Source: Symbiodinium natans (taxonomy: Eukaryota > Sar > Dinophyceae > Suessiales > Symbiodiniaceae). Taken from it: 64,000 bases of DNA. The stretch spans positions 143,832 to 207,831 of the forward strand of contig CAJNDS010000016.1 in NCBI GenBank assembly GCA_905221605.1, read 5' to 3'. The notes under the pieces are model-generated. The model saw only the letters and a list, made by a program, of their open reading frames with translations, did no database searches and was not told the origin of the DNA. Made by a program: the position numbers and the translations under genes. Below, piece after piece: positions 49,043-58,209 of the stretch. The number at the start of each line of letters is the position of its first letter. Position 1 is the stretch's first letter.

Positions 49043-49428
49043 TAGTGATAGTCCCCTCCAGAAATACTGCGTGTCGGGCTTGTAGGAAGCCCGAGAAGAG
49101 ATGTAACGCGAAGAAGCATGGGGTGTAGGGTTTAGGGTTTAGGGTTTAAGGTTTTTGAGGAACCCAAAGAAGCGATGTAGCATGAAAAAGACTTGCTCGC
49201 CAACTGGGGCTCCATAAAAAGGGGATGTTTAGGGGATTAAGGGTTTAGGGTTTGAGGGTTTGGGGGTTTAGGGTTTAGGGTTTAGGTATTAGGGTTTAGG
49301 GTTTAGGGATTGAGGTTTGAGGGTTTAGGGTTGAGGGTCTAGGGGATGTAAGGTTGCTTGGGGCTTCTTGTGTTGGCTTGTGGGCGCCGTAGATGCCAGG
49401 AGTTCGGGGCTCAGAGTCTAGGACCCTC

Positions 49429-49555
49429 AATATAGGGGTCGGAATAATTACTAATAGTATTCCCTTGTGGTTTAGGGTTTAGGGTTTAAGGTTCCTTTCT
49501 GAATAGATCATAATAACCCCCAAAACCCTGGTCTAATTATTAAGGCCCCTATATT
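49429..49555. mobile_element. TIR element, family E (copy E4) with telomere-like insert
   Basis: AATATAGGGGTCGGAATAAT ... TATTAAGGCCCCTATATT. Between CCCTTGTGG and TTCC it has TTTAGGGTTTAGGGTTTAAGG (49471-49491), absent from E1-E3. Confidence 0.7.
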
Positions 49556-49647
49556 GTTCCCTTTGCTTACGGCTGAGGTTCCCTTATCAAACCCCTTTAG
49601 ACCAAAAAGTGTACCTTTTTGTTTTCCTAGTGTACTCTTGGGTGTAG
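49556..49647. mobile_element. TIR element, family B (copy B6), abutting E4
   Basis: TTCCCTTTGCTTACGGCTGAGG...TTCCCTTATCAAACCCC...GTACTCTTGGGTGTAG; left terminus missing at the E4 junction. Confidence 0.55.
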
Positions 49648-49747
49648 TGTAGGTATCAGCCGTGAAACTTGTTGATGGCTTGGGGCTCGGGGTCTGAAGG
49701 TTGTTCTAGGGCAAGCCCCCAAATCGTACTCCGTTTCTTCACCGCAG

Positions 49748-49854
49748 AATGCCCTGAAGTCTCTAAAGCCCTCAAACGCATGAACGCCGAAAACCGTTCA
49801 AAGCTCCCGAAAAGGCCCCAACCCTTTAGAACCCCTGAGACAATGAAACACTGA
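49748..49854 (+). CDS. exon-like island with splice-like AG
   Basis: ccgtttcttcaccgcag (AG at 49746-49747) is followed, in the frame open from 49669, by ECPEVSKALKRMNAENRSKL then PKRPQPFRTPETMKH to a TGA at 49852-49854. Basic helical segment; unrecognised. Confidence 0.45.
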
Positions 49855-50240
49855 AGCCCACTTAACTTTTTCAAAACAGCTAAATTTCCTATAAGCCCCA
49901 AACCCTAAACCCTAATTAAACCCTAAACCCTAAACCTTAAACCGTAAACCCCGAACAAAAACTGATACCCTCCAGCCGCTAACTTTTGAACCATGGAGTT
50001 CTCAACCCCTCACCGCCCAAAAGTCTCAGAATGCGGATTGCTGTGCCATATTCCCTATACCCTAAACCCGAAACCCTAAACCCTAAACCCGAAAAGCTAA
50101 TCCCTAAACCAACAAGCCCTAAACCCAAAAACCCGAAAGCACTTTCATCCCCGGAAGAGCCTGAAATCCCTCAACAGCTGAGTCACTTCCTTTGGCCGCT
50201 TTTTGGGGCCGTAGAAGCTCCCGAGCTTAGGGTGTGGGCA

Positions 50241-50307
50241 GTTTAGGGCTTAGGGTTTAGGGTTTAGGGTTTAGGGTTTAGGGTTTAGGGTTTAGGGTTT
50301 AGGGTTT
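50241..50307 (+). repeat. telomere-like array (TTTAGGG)n, about 9 units
   Basis: Perfect apart from the first CTTAGGG. Confidence 0.95.
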
Positions 50308-50803
50308 ACGTAAGGTTTCGGGGGTCTCTTCAGGTCTCAAAACCTTAGGGAATCCAGAACCCTCCCTCGTAGGGTAGTGGTGTAGGCTTTAGGTTAAGCT
50401 TTTTTTGTGGCTTAGGCGCGCTAGGTTCATGGTGTTTTCGGTTTAGCGTTTGGAGTTTCGCCCGTACGGCTCCAAAGGCTCGGATTGGGGGGCCTAGAGA
50501 CTACTAGAGACCTCGTACATGGTTTCATTCTGGCAGGTTGATTGAGCCTAAGTGCCCAAGTACTGTAACTGTCATGTATGACGGGGGTGTAGGGCCGAGG
50601 GTGTAGGGTTTAGGGTGGACCTATAAGACCCTAAAGCCTTATGACCGGAGGCATGCCCCTCGGCCCTAAGCCTAAGACCCAAAGCTTGCGAGAGCCCTGC
50701 TGGCGGCCCAGTTTCCGGGTCTACAAAATCCCGAAGGCTGTCCGCATCCAGGATGAGGCGTCGAGGGGGACCACCGAGGGACCATCATTTCGCGAAAGCA
50801 TGT

Positions 50804-50921
50804 GAAGCAGGGTTTATATTACTGTTTTTGGTGAGTGTATATAAGGTTCCTTTTTAGTACTGGTGAGTGTATATACCGGGTGTCCTTTTGGGGGTACAAG
50901 AAATATATACCCTGCTTCATG
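50804..50921. mobile_element. TIR element, family N (copy N2)
   Basis: GAAGCAGGGTTTATATTACTG ... AAATATATACCCTGCTTC, with GTGAGTGTATATA twice inside. Confidence 0.65.
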
Positions 50922-51107
50922 TGAGTTTTTGGTTTGAGGACTAGGGTTCTACGGGTAAAGGGTTCTAAGCTTCTAGGGTATGAGGCATTGAGGGCTCATG
51001 GGGACTCTGCGAAAATGTGGGGCATGATCCCCTTTTCGAATAGTGAAGTCTAGCCCTAAAGCCAAAAACCCGAAACCCTCAGCCCTGGAACCATTGTCTT
51101 TCTTCTG

Positions 51108-51180
51108 TTTAGGGTTTAGGGTTTAGGGTTTAGGGTTTAGGGTTTAGGGTTTAGGGTCTAGGGTCTAGGGTCTAGGGTTT
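51108..51180 (+). repeat. telomere-like array ending in TCTAGGG variant units
   Basis: About 7 TTTAGGG then 3 TCTAGGG. Confidence 0.95.
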
Positions 51181-51215
51181 CTATATACAACGAAATGTGT
51201 ATACATGTAAAAAAT

Positions 51216-51315
51216 TGTGGGTTTCCGATATTCGGGGTACCTTACTGGGGTCCCGATTATAAGGGAATCCTACTATTCGGGGGTCTAAGGGGTCCCCTAT
51301 TTCGTAAACCCCATA
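51216..51315. mobile_element. TIR element, family G (copy G3)
   Basis: TGTGGGTTTCCGATATTCGGGG ... CCCTATTTCGTAAACCCCA. Confidence 0.7.
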
Positions 51316-51376
51316 TCCCTAAACCCTAAAACCTACACCCTACACCTTTGTTCACTCCTGTTTGCACCCCTGCAGT

Positions 51377-51458
51377 TAAACCCTAAACCCTAAACCCTAA
51401 ACTCTAAACCCTAAACCCTAAACCCTAAACCCTAAACCCTAAACCCTAAACCCTAAAC
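51377..51458 (-). repeat. telomere-like array (CCCTAAA)n, about 12 units
   Basis: One CTCTAAA. Confidence 0.95.
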
Positions 51459-51530
51459 CGGGGTAGAAGTACCAAAGGCCAACATCACTGCGAGCGACTA
51501 CGCTGTGCGCGTGTCCGGTCTTCCAAGGCC
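51459..51530 (+). CDS. exon-like island enclosed by converging telomere-like arrays; possible channel-type motif
   Basis: One frame reads VEVPKANITASDYAVRVSGL then PRP. A 'SDYxVxVxGLP' phrase is reminiscent of the start of the cytosolic domain in OSCA/TMEM63-type and related ten-helix membrane proteins, where a similar phrase begins an RRM-like fold; with 22 residues this is only a hint. (CCCTAAA)n ends just before it and (TTTAGGG)n begins about 30 bases after it. Confidence 0.4.
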
Positions 51531-51560
51531 GCACATGGGTGGGGGCCGGGGGTCACGGTG

Positions 51561-51640
51561 TAGGGTTTAGGGTTTAGGGTTTAGGGTTGAGGGTTGAGGG
51601 TTTAGGGTTTAGGGTTTAGGGTTCGGGGTTTAGGGTTTAG
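51561..51640 (+). repeat. telomere-like array (TTTAGGG)n with TTGAGGG/TTCGGGG variants
   Basis: About 11 units; a G19 tract follows at 51656-51674. Confidence 0.95.
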
Positions 51641-52251
51641 GGCTCAGCACGTAGAGGGGGGGGGGGGGGGGGGGAGGTGGACTCTTCAGGGTTTAGGGTT
51701 TTAGGGCTTCACAGGGTATCGGTTTTGCCTTAGAGCGTCTTTTGTAGGTTCCCGAGTCGGACCACAATGGCCCATATGTTCAGTCATAGGCTACAAAAGA
51801 CTTGGTTTCGGTTGTCAAGGCTGGGTTCAGGGGTGTAATTTGTCGGGGCCCGCTTTGCCTGCATGTTGGATCTCCTTAGTGTTGAAATTGCTGTTTTGGG
51901 GGGGAGAAAGCTTAACCCCGAAACCCCAAACCCTAAACCCTAAACCCCTTTCCTCAAAACTGCGAACCTGTAAATGCAGGGTGTGTTGGCTCACAAGGTT
52001 GGGAGGTGCAGAGGTGTCCCGCAACATATCCAAACGATTTCTCGGCTTCTAGCGTTTAGGAAGGCGTTGGTTGGTTTCGGGTTTGGTGTCTGGACTTTCG
52101 TAACATATTCGGAACCCTCAAAACCGGCGCTAAACCCTAAAAGCCCTGAATCCTGAATCTTTAACCTCAGAGACCTGAATTGCCCAAACCCCTCTAGAAC
52201 CCGGCCTGCAGCTCCCAAACCCAGCAAACCAGTAGGTTATAAACCCTGACT

Positions 52252-52300
52252 ATGTATAAATCAAAACAAGAGCCAAAAATAAACAAATATAAAGATAGCA

Positions 52301-52331
<31 letters not shown>

Positions 52332-52395
52332 TTTATTTTTTTTATTTATATTTATATTTATATTTATATTTATATTTATGTATGTATGTATGTCT
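52252..52395 (+). repeat. A-rich, (TA)n and (TTTATA)n microsatellite
   Basis: A9, about 12 TA, then TTTATATTTATA units and GTATGTATGTATGT. Confidence 0.9.
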
Positions 52396-52620
52396 GTGTG
52401 TAAGTCATACTTTTCGAGCAGATGTGTTCGGGCCTATGCTGGCTTCGGGTTTCGCTCGAAAGGAAGTTGGACGAGAAGGACCATCCACAGTATGCACCGT
52501 GGCGGCATATGGTGATCTTCTTCTTTGGCCCCTGTTCCAGCCTTCCCGCAAATGCTTGCACCACCCTGCAGCCCGAACCCCCCCCCCTAAAGCCGAAGGT
52601 CTCTAACTTTTTTGGGGGGT
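52396..52620 (+). CDS. open segment with moderate coding texture
   Basis: Two + frames are open: one reads FGPMLASGFARKEVGREGPS and VCTVAAYGDLLLW, the other LERKLDEKDHPQYAPWRHMV. Frame undecided; ends near a C-run and TTTTTTGGGGGG. Confidence 0.3.
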
Positions 52621-52920
52621 GCAAGAGTGCTGTGGAAGATAATTCGTTTGTTTTGAGAACCTGTGGTTAAGGTTCAGGGGTTCAGGCTGGATCCAGGGGT
52701 TGAGAGTTCAGGGACTAGGGGCTTTGTAGGGCATGGGGTTTGAGCTTGAGTATCTGTACTGTAGATGGTACCGAACCCTGAACCCTAAGCCCTAAACCCA
52801 GGGTTCCGTTGCTTCGGTGTGACTTGGTGATTGACGGTTTTGGGCGTAGGGCCCAAGGGAGTTCTGTCACTACCGGGATAGAGCCGCTGAAGGTTTCGTT
52901 TAGAACGGCATGTTGGGTAA

Positions 52921-53418
52921 AGAGGACCGAAGTCATGCCAGGCAAGTGAGACGGGAGCAGTTCTTGTTTGTACACTCACATTCGAACGCTATATTGGTGC
53001 TCTACATAATTTCAAGAATGCACTGCAGCATATCTTCATTGGCAAGCAACATTGGCTGTTCCATTATCAGAATGCATTGTTTCAGCAGCATCGGAAGCAT
53101 GCGGTCATGTTCGCATGTCGCGCTTCGACAGAGCAACGTATGAGCTTGGAACAGAATTGGCTTGCTCGTCAACTAGTCCAAAGAGCCCGGATAACATGGG
53201 AGCAGCTGCAATTTGATGGGTTTAGGGTTTTCGGGTTTAGGGTTTCAGGTTTAGGGTTTTGGGTTGGTAATGTCACGAAACGGCCCCAAGGGCAGACTTG
53301 GGGACTGGTCTTCCGGGTAGAAGCACACGGATTCTGTCGACACTTTACGGAATCCATTCTTCAAGCGTGCATGTACGACACACAGGAATCCCAGGTATGT
53401 GCCTCACAAGGGGCGTGA
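52921..53418 (+). CDS. longest exon-like region, interrupted by a telomere-like insert in frame
   Basis: One frame is open from 52921 to a TGA at 53416-53418. It reads ERYIGALHNFKNALQHIFIG, KQHWLFHYQNALFQQHRKHA, CRASTEQRMSLEQNWLARQL and QRARITWEQLQFDG, then 53 bases of TTTAGGG-type sequence (about 53219-53270), then NVTKRPQGQTWGLVFRVEAH and CRHFTESILQACMYDTQESQ. His/Gln-rich helical protein; family not recognised. The telomere-like part is a multiple that keeps the frame open and is either an intron or an in-frame insertion. Confidence 0.5.
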   Translation, partial: RGPKSCQASETGAVLVCTLTFERYIGALHNFKNALQHIFIGKQHWLFHYQNALFQQHRKHAVMFACRASTEQRMSLEQNWLARQLVQRARITWEQLQFDGFRVFGFRVSGLGFWVGNVTKRPQGQTWGLVFRVEAHGFCRHFTESILQACMYDTQESQVCASQGA

Positions 53419-53654
53419 CACCTTTCGTGGATGAGAGCAAGTGAAATTTGGTGCCACAGTTTCGTAGCAACTTGGGGAACCATCCAAGTGAGAATGCATA
53501 TGTAGGCCGGCTTGTGGTCGATTGTTCATCATAACGGTTGCGAGAAGGGATGATGTGGGTTTAGGGTTTAGGTTCAGACGGACGGGGTGTTAGTATCTAA
53601 GGGTTTTGGTGGTCTTGGGGCATATATGTTAAATATTAGCAGGACAAATCAGCA

Positions 53655-53737
53655 TGATAATAATAACAATATTCATGATCTTCATAATAATAGTAATGAT
53701 AATAATAATAATACTAATAATAATAATCATAAGTCGA
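53655..53737 (+). repeat. AAT/ATA trinucleotide microsatellite
   Basis: Imperfect (ATA/AAT)n; the long Ile/Asn reading frames here are artefacts. Confidence 0.9.
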
Positions 53738-53834
53738 GGGTCAAGGGCTTGCAAAGAAGAATGCGCGGTGGCTAAGGAAGACTTGCTGCAGCAGCATTTC
53801 GAGAATGTCCGGCTCCCAGAACTGGTGGCCCAGT

Positions 53835-53892
53835 GGGTTTAGGGTTTAGGGTTTAGGGTTTAGGGTTTAGGGTTTAGGGTTTAGGGTTTAGG
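53835..53892 (+). repeat. telomere-like array (TTTAGGG)n, about 8 units
   Basis: Perfect; faces the longest array across a 100-bp spacer. Confidence 0.97.
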
Positions 53893-53992
53893 TCCACCCA
53901 AGTGACCTCAGGTCACAGTCAGGCCCCCCCATCTACCTTGAGAGACTTCCCAGACCCCTCCACTCGCAACCCGGAATTTCATTTCCTGAGCT

Positions 53993-54211
53993 CTAAACCC
54001 TAAACCCTAAACCCTAAACCCTAAACCCTAAACCCTAAACCCTAAACCCTAAACCCTAAACCCTAAACCCTAAACCCTAAACCCTAAACCCTAAACCCTA
54101 AACCCTAAACCCTAAACCCTAAACCCTAAACCCTAAACCCTAAACCCTAAACCCTAAACCCTAAACCCTAAACCCTAAACCCTAAACCCTAAACCCTAAA
54201 CCCTAAACCCT
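53993..54211 (-). repeat. longest telomere-like array: about 31 perfect CCCTAAA units
   Basis: 219 bases without a single variant, in contrast to the variant-rich arrays elsewhere; suggests recent origin or expansion. Confidence 0.98.
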
Positions 54212-54212
54212 C

Positions 54213-54300
54213 AACAAAACGGGCCAGATCCTCGCGACGGAGTGCGGGATCTCGGAGCCAGCCCCGCGCCCGGTGGGCTGTTCCGAGAGTTCAAAGTCTA
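54213..54300 (+). CDS. exon-like island directly after the longest array
   Basis: One frame reads KTGQILATECGISEPAPRPV then GCSESSKSI, GC-rich at third positions. No stop until family A element A17. Unrecognised. Confidence 0.35.
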
Positions 54301-54310
54301 TAGGGGTTTA

Positions 54311-54516
54311 CTTACTAGGTTCATGTACAGCTAATATTATTCAGATTATTATTATTATACCTTTATAATAATAATAGTAATAGTAATAATAATTATTATT
54401 TTTATACCTTTATTTTAGGTGGGATTCTAGGTAGGTTAATATGATACTTTATGCTTGGTTATAACTTTTTTTAGGGTAGTTAGAACCCTATTTAGGACTA
54501 CCCATGAACCGCCAAG
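54311..54516. mobile_element. TIR element, family A (copy A17) expanded by (AAT)n
   Basis: CTTACTAGGTTCATGTACAG ... AGGACTACCCATGAACCGCCAAG; about 80 bases of ATT/AAT repeat and a duplicated TTTTTATACCTTTAT in the centre. Confidence 0.65.
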
Positions 54517-54861
54517 TAGGGTTTCAGGGTTCAGGCTTTTAGGGTTTTCGGGGATTAGGGTGTCAGGGTTTGACTGTTCAGGATTCATGGTCTGTAGGTT
54601 TTGGGGTCTTCGGTGTATCTGCTGGCTCCTTTTCCATTCCTTGGGGGGTTTGGGTTCTATAGGGTTGAGGTTTGTTTTTTCTTTGTGGAGGAGGAGAAAT
54701 TACTAATTGGGGGTGAGGGGTTCAGGGTCTAGGTAGGGTTTGGGTGGGGGGGAATTGGGGGGGAGAGCTTATCGAGTCCGTAACCCTAAACCCCCAACCT
54801 TGTAAACCGCCCCCAGCCTTAACTCCAAGTACATCCCTAAACCCACGGGTCGGGTAAAAAG

Positions 54862-55424
54862 CCCTGTAAAACGACGGGGAACACCGACAAGCGACGCCCC
54901 TTCTAGTACCCATGCCTCTAAAAACCCGCTAGGTTCTGCGCACTACGAGACATGATCGCGTTTCTCAAGAAGAACCGCCGGATTTTGGTTTTTCTTTCGT
55001 CACATTTTCATGGACAAAAAGCTAAGAAACCCGATCGGGCTCATGAAGCCTGACGAGTTACTGGCGTGGGAAAAGCCAAGTGTTTCGGCATGTTGATGGT
55101 ACTTGCCGCACGTTTTTTGGAACCGCGTTTCTTAGATTTCTTGCGCCAAAAGACTGGCCATTTTTGGAGAGTGAGCACAAGAAAATCAGCAATTCCGACC
55201 AGTACTTACAGAAACTGCGTTACCTATGAAACGTGTGCTAATTATGTCGCATTAGAAGAGCAGAAACATCAGTCCATCGCTATCATTGGTACATATTGGT
55301 ACTGACAGCTGGCCGGTGACACAAACCCCTGTAAATCGCCGGGTTGCAGTTGGGGCCCATAACAAAACCATCAACAAACCCTTGTAAAACCGACAGGGAG
55401 TACCGAAAAGCGACGCCCCGCTAT
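54862..55424 (+). repeat. direct repeats about 517 bp apart flanking an 80-codon frame
   Basis: CCCTGTAAAACGACGGGGAAC...GACAAGCGACGCCCC (54863-54900) recurs as CTTGTAAAACCGACAGGGAG...GAAAAGCGACGCCCC (55381-55419), with a third partial copy (CCCCTGTAAATCGCCGGG) at 55327-55344. Confidence 0.65.
55066..55305 (+). CDS. 79-codon open frame between direct repeats
   Basis: ATG at 55066 to TGA at 55303-55305; reads KCFGMLMVLAARFLEPRFLD, FLRQKTGHFWRVSTRKSAIP and CVTYETCANYVALEEQKHQS. Plausible protein; third-position GC is lower than in other islands. No telomere-like units inside the flanking repeats. Unrecognised. Confidence 0.35.
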   Translation: MGKAKCFGMLMVLAARFLEPRFLDFLRQKTGHFWRVSTRKSAIPTSTYRNCVTYETCANYVALEEQKHQSIAIIGTYWY

Positions 55425-55957
55425 TGCGCGACATAGGCCCGACGGTAGAGTTTTGACAGTGGTCTCATGCCGAGATGCACCTCTGAGAACTCAAGTGTGG
55501 TGACTGCCCGTCTGCACTTGAGGGTCGTTGCGTGCAAGACGAAGCATCTTTGCCACGCGTGGCCGTGACGCAACAGCCGCGCCCTGTGCGTCACCTTATC
55601 GCGTGCGCAGCAGCAGGCTGCAGCAGAAGGTCATGCTGTGGCGACACTGCAGTGCAAGACTTAAGAGTCTAGTCCCCTCAACCCGAGGACAGGATTGCTA
55701 ACGCAAGAACCCAGGTAATCTCCTACGCCATCCCCTCAATTTCCCCTATTAATAGGTTCAATTCGCTTCTATTATGAGCTTGCAAAATGTCTACCCAAAG
55801 CTGAAACCTGCAAATTGTTAGAGCCCCAGATACACCCTAAGCCAGATGACACTCTCATCGAAGCTTCATTGAAACAAAAGCCAAGCACTCGCAGCACAAT
55901 TTGTCTTGATCTGTCGAGGTACCTAATACCCATGAACACCCAAATCTCTAACCCTAA

Positions 55958-56010
55958 CTCCTAAACCCTAAGCCCTAAACCCTAAACCCTAAACCCTAAA
56001 CCCTAAACCC
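55958..56010 (-). repeat. telomere-like array (CCCTAAA)n
   Basis: About 7 units. Confidence 0.9.
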
Positions 56011-56094
56011 TGATTTCGCTTCAAACCCCACGGCTGCCCCAGGGCAAGGTGGCAGAAGTGACCCTCATACGTGAGTATGCCATGGCCTCAATTA

Positions 56095-56143
56095 GTTTAG
56101 GGTTTAGGGTTTAGGGTTTAGGGTGTAGGGTTTAGGGTTTAGG
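56095..56143 (+). repeat. telomere-like array (TTTAGGG)n
   Basis: About 7 units with one TGTAGGG; faces the previous array across 85 bases. Confidence 0.9.
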
Positions 56144-56664
56144 GGATTGTACCTCCTTAGTTGCGCTGCCGATTAGCAATTTCTGCGGGAGTTTTGTTCT
56201 TTAGGCGCTTCCCGTCGGGCCTTTCTGTGCCTGCTTCGGGCCGAGCCCGAGCCCTAAACCCTAAACCCTAAACCCTCCAAGTCGGGCATCGGGGTTCATA
56301 AGTTGAAGTCTGAACTGGCCATGCGCTTCGGCTCTTGAGGCGACGAACAGCAGCGATTCCGAAGGCCCTGAACCCTAAACAGTCGAATGCCCGTAATCAC
56401 CTAAAGCATATTATTACTATTATTATGATAATTTTTGTTGTTGTTATTATTACTTGTTTTTTGTTTGTGTGTGTGTGTTGTTGTTTTCTCTCTTTGTTTT
56501 TTTTTGGGGGGGGGGTCTGCAGCCGAATCGTCAAAGATCCGGAAAACCTTCCGTGTTGCTGCTTGGACCTTTGAAAGTCCCCCCACTCCTGCACTGCAGC
56601 GGTTTAGGGTTTATGGTTTAGGGTTTAGGGTAGAAGCTTCTCTTTTTTTAGACTTTGAGCCCTA

Positions 56665-56830
56665 CTTGGGGAGGTTCACGAGTAAGTGGTCGAATAAAGT
56701 TTGCATTAGAGATATCCTACGTATAACCCTACTTAAAACTAGCCATGACCTCACTTAGAAAGAGGGTTATAAGTGTTCTAAGTAAGTTCCCTAATCATAA
56801 CCCTACTTTTAATTACCCATGACCTCCAAG
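56665..56830. mobile_element. TIR element, family A (copy A18), composite, with TA flanks
   Basis: CTTGGGGAGGTTCACGAGTAAG ... TAATTACCCATGACCTCCAAG. An internal right-end-like AACTAGCCATGACCTCACTTAG at 56737-56758 suggests a second, partial copy in tandem. Confidence 0.65.
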
Positions 56831-57100
56831 TAAGCCCTTAACACTTGCGCCTTCAACCCCAAGCCCGCTCCCCGCAAAAGCCTCGACGACACACCCTTCT
56901 TCCGAGCCGAAACGTCCTCCCCTCATCCTGCATAGTACAGGCGCCTAGAGAACTACCAGCGTTATCCGCTTTGATTCCCTGTAGGTTGAATGAAACAATA
57001 CTGGTCGCTTCTAACCGCTGTACTGTTACAATGTGAACACTAAGTGGATGCAGGCAACATCCTGTTGCTTTCTTGACGCTGACAGGCTTTCGCCCCGCAT

Positions 57101-57247
57101 CCCTCCCCCCCTTCCCCCCCCCACTCCCCCCCTCCCCCCCCCCCCCCCCCCCTCCCCCCCTCCCCCCCCCTCCCCCCCTCCCCCCCCCCCCCCTCCCCCC
57201 CCCCCCCCCCTCCCCCGCCCCCCCCCCCCCTCCCCCCCCCCTCCCCC
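57101..57247 (+). repeat. C-rich low-complexity tract
   Basis: About 145 bases of C-runs separated by single T, A or G. Pro-rich and Gly-rich frames on either strand are artefacts. Confidence 0.95.
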
Positions 57248-57291
57248 TGAGACATTGAAAACCTCATGAGGATGGCTGCATCTCCCTCTTC

Positions 57292-57657
57292 TTGCAGCAG
57301 GGCAACCTCCTTGAGGCCGCGCCTCCTCGGGGTTCAGGGTTCAGGCCAAGGGGTTGGGCTCAAATCCCAACTACATTCTCAAATATGGTTCGACATCAAA
57401 AACCTACGTCATCACAGAAAGCATTCATGCCATCGAGACGACTGGAAACACTAGCGGCAACGGCAGTACTACAGCTCGCTGTTGAGAGATTTCTTTGGTC
57501 ATACCAAACCCCCCCCCCCACACCCTTCTGCAGGAAAACATTCACACCCAGACACGGTCCGCAAAAAGAGCCTTGCACAAGATCAGATCCCCAAGCACTG
57601 AAGCTTTCAATCGTCGAGGGGCTCTCGGTTCCCTGCAAATCTGACAGAAGCCCCTAA
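57292..57657 (+). CDS. open frame of 121 codons, moderate support
   Basis: Reads NMVRHQKPTSSQKAFMPSRR then LETLAATAVLQLAVERFLWS and KLSIVEGLSVPCKSDRSP. The central part looks coding; the first 20 codons overlap telomere-like words. Ends at CCCTAAA units. Family not recognised. Confidence 0.35.
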   Translation: MQQGNLLEAAPPRGSGFRPRGWAQIPTTFSNMVRHQKPTSSQKAFMPSRRLETLAATAVLQLAVERFLWSYQTPPPTPFCRKTFTPRHGPQKEPCTRSDPQALKLSIVEGLSVPCKSDRSP

Positions 57658-57862
57658 ACCCTAAACCCTAAACCCTAAGCCCCCCATGTCATTGTTTGGG
57701 CTTTGGAGCTCCGGGCGCGCGTCCTTCCTGGGGCCGAATCCGACTTACCCAGCATCAAGAAAGAATCAGAAGGGCCCAAGCCCTCACACCTCAAGACCCT
57801 GAACCCTAAACCTAAACATTAAACCCTAAACCCTAAACCCTAAACCCCCCTAAACCCTAAAC
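57652..57862 (-). repeat. two short CCCTAAA blocks
   Basis: 57652-57680 and 57798-57862, the second with CCCCCCTAAA interruption. Confidence 0.85.
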
Positions 57863-58040
57863 AGGAAATGCATGAGGCGGGCGTGGCCTCCAGGCCAGTC
57901 GGGAGTTCAGGGTTATGATGTGGAGGTTGTGCCGTTCTTCTGAGGCGCAGGGGGGGCGGGGTTCTTTTTGACAAGGGATTCTTGCTATGAGTGGTGTGAC
58001 CTGTCCGTAGGAGTCTCGGTTTCACTCCTGGGGGTCAAGC

Positions 58041-58068
58041 AGGAAGGAAGGAAGGAAGGAAGGAAGGA

Positions 58069-58114
<46 letters not shown>

Positions 58115-58209
58115 TGACAGACTGACAGACTGACAGACTGACAGACTGACAGACTGACAGACTGACAGACTGACAGACTGACAGACAGACAGACAGACAG
58201 ACAGAGAGT
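58041..58209 (+). repeat. GGAA / AG / GACA / GACAGACT composite microsatellite
   Basis: Six GGAA, eight AG, then GACA, about nine GACTGACA octamers (about 58111-58182), and GACA again. The symmetrical order suggests expansion of an octamer inside a GACA tract. Ser/Val/Cys-Leu frames on the - strand are artefacts. Confidence 0.95.

Noticed and set aside
57033-57269. Pro-rich (+) and Gly-rich (-) frames
   Set aside because: Translation of C-runs; no independent coding signal.
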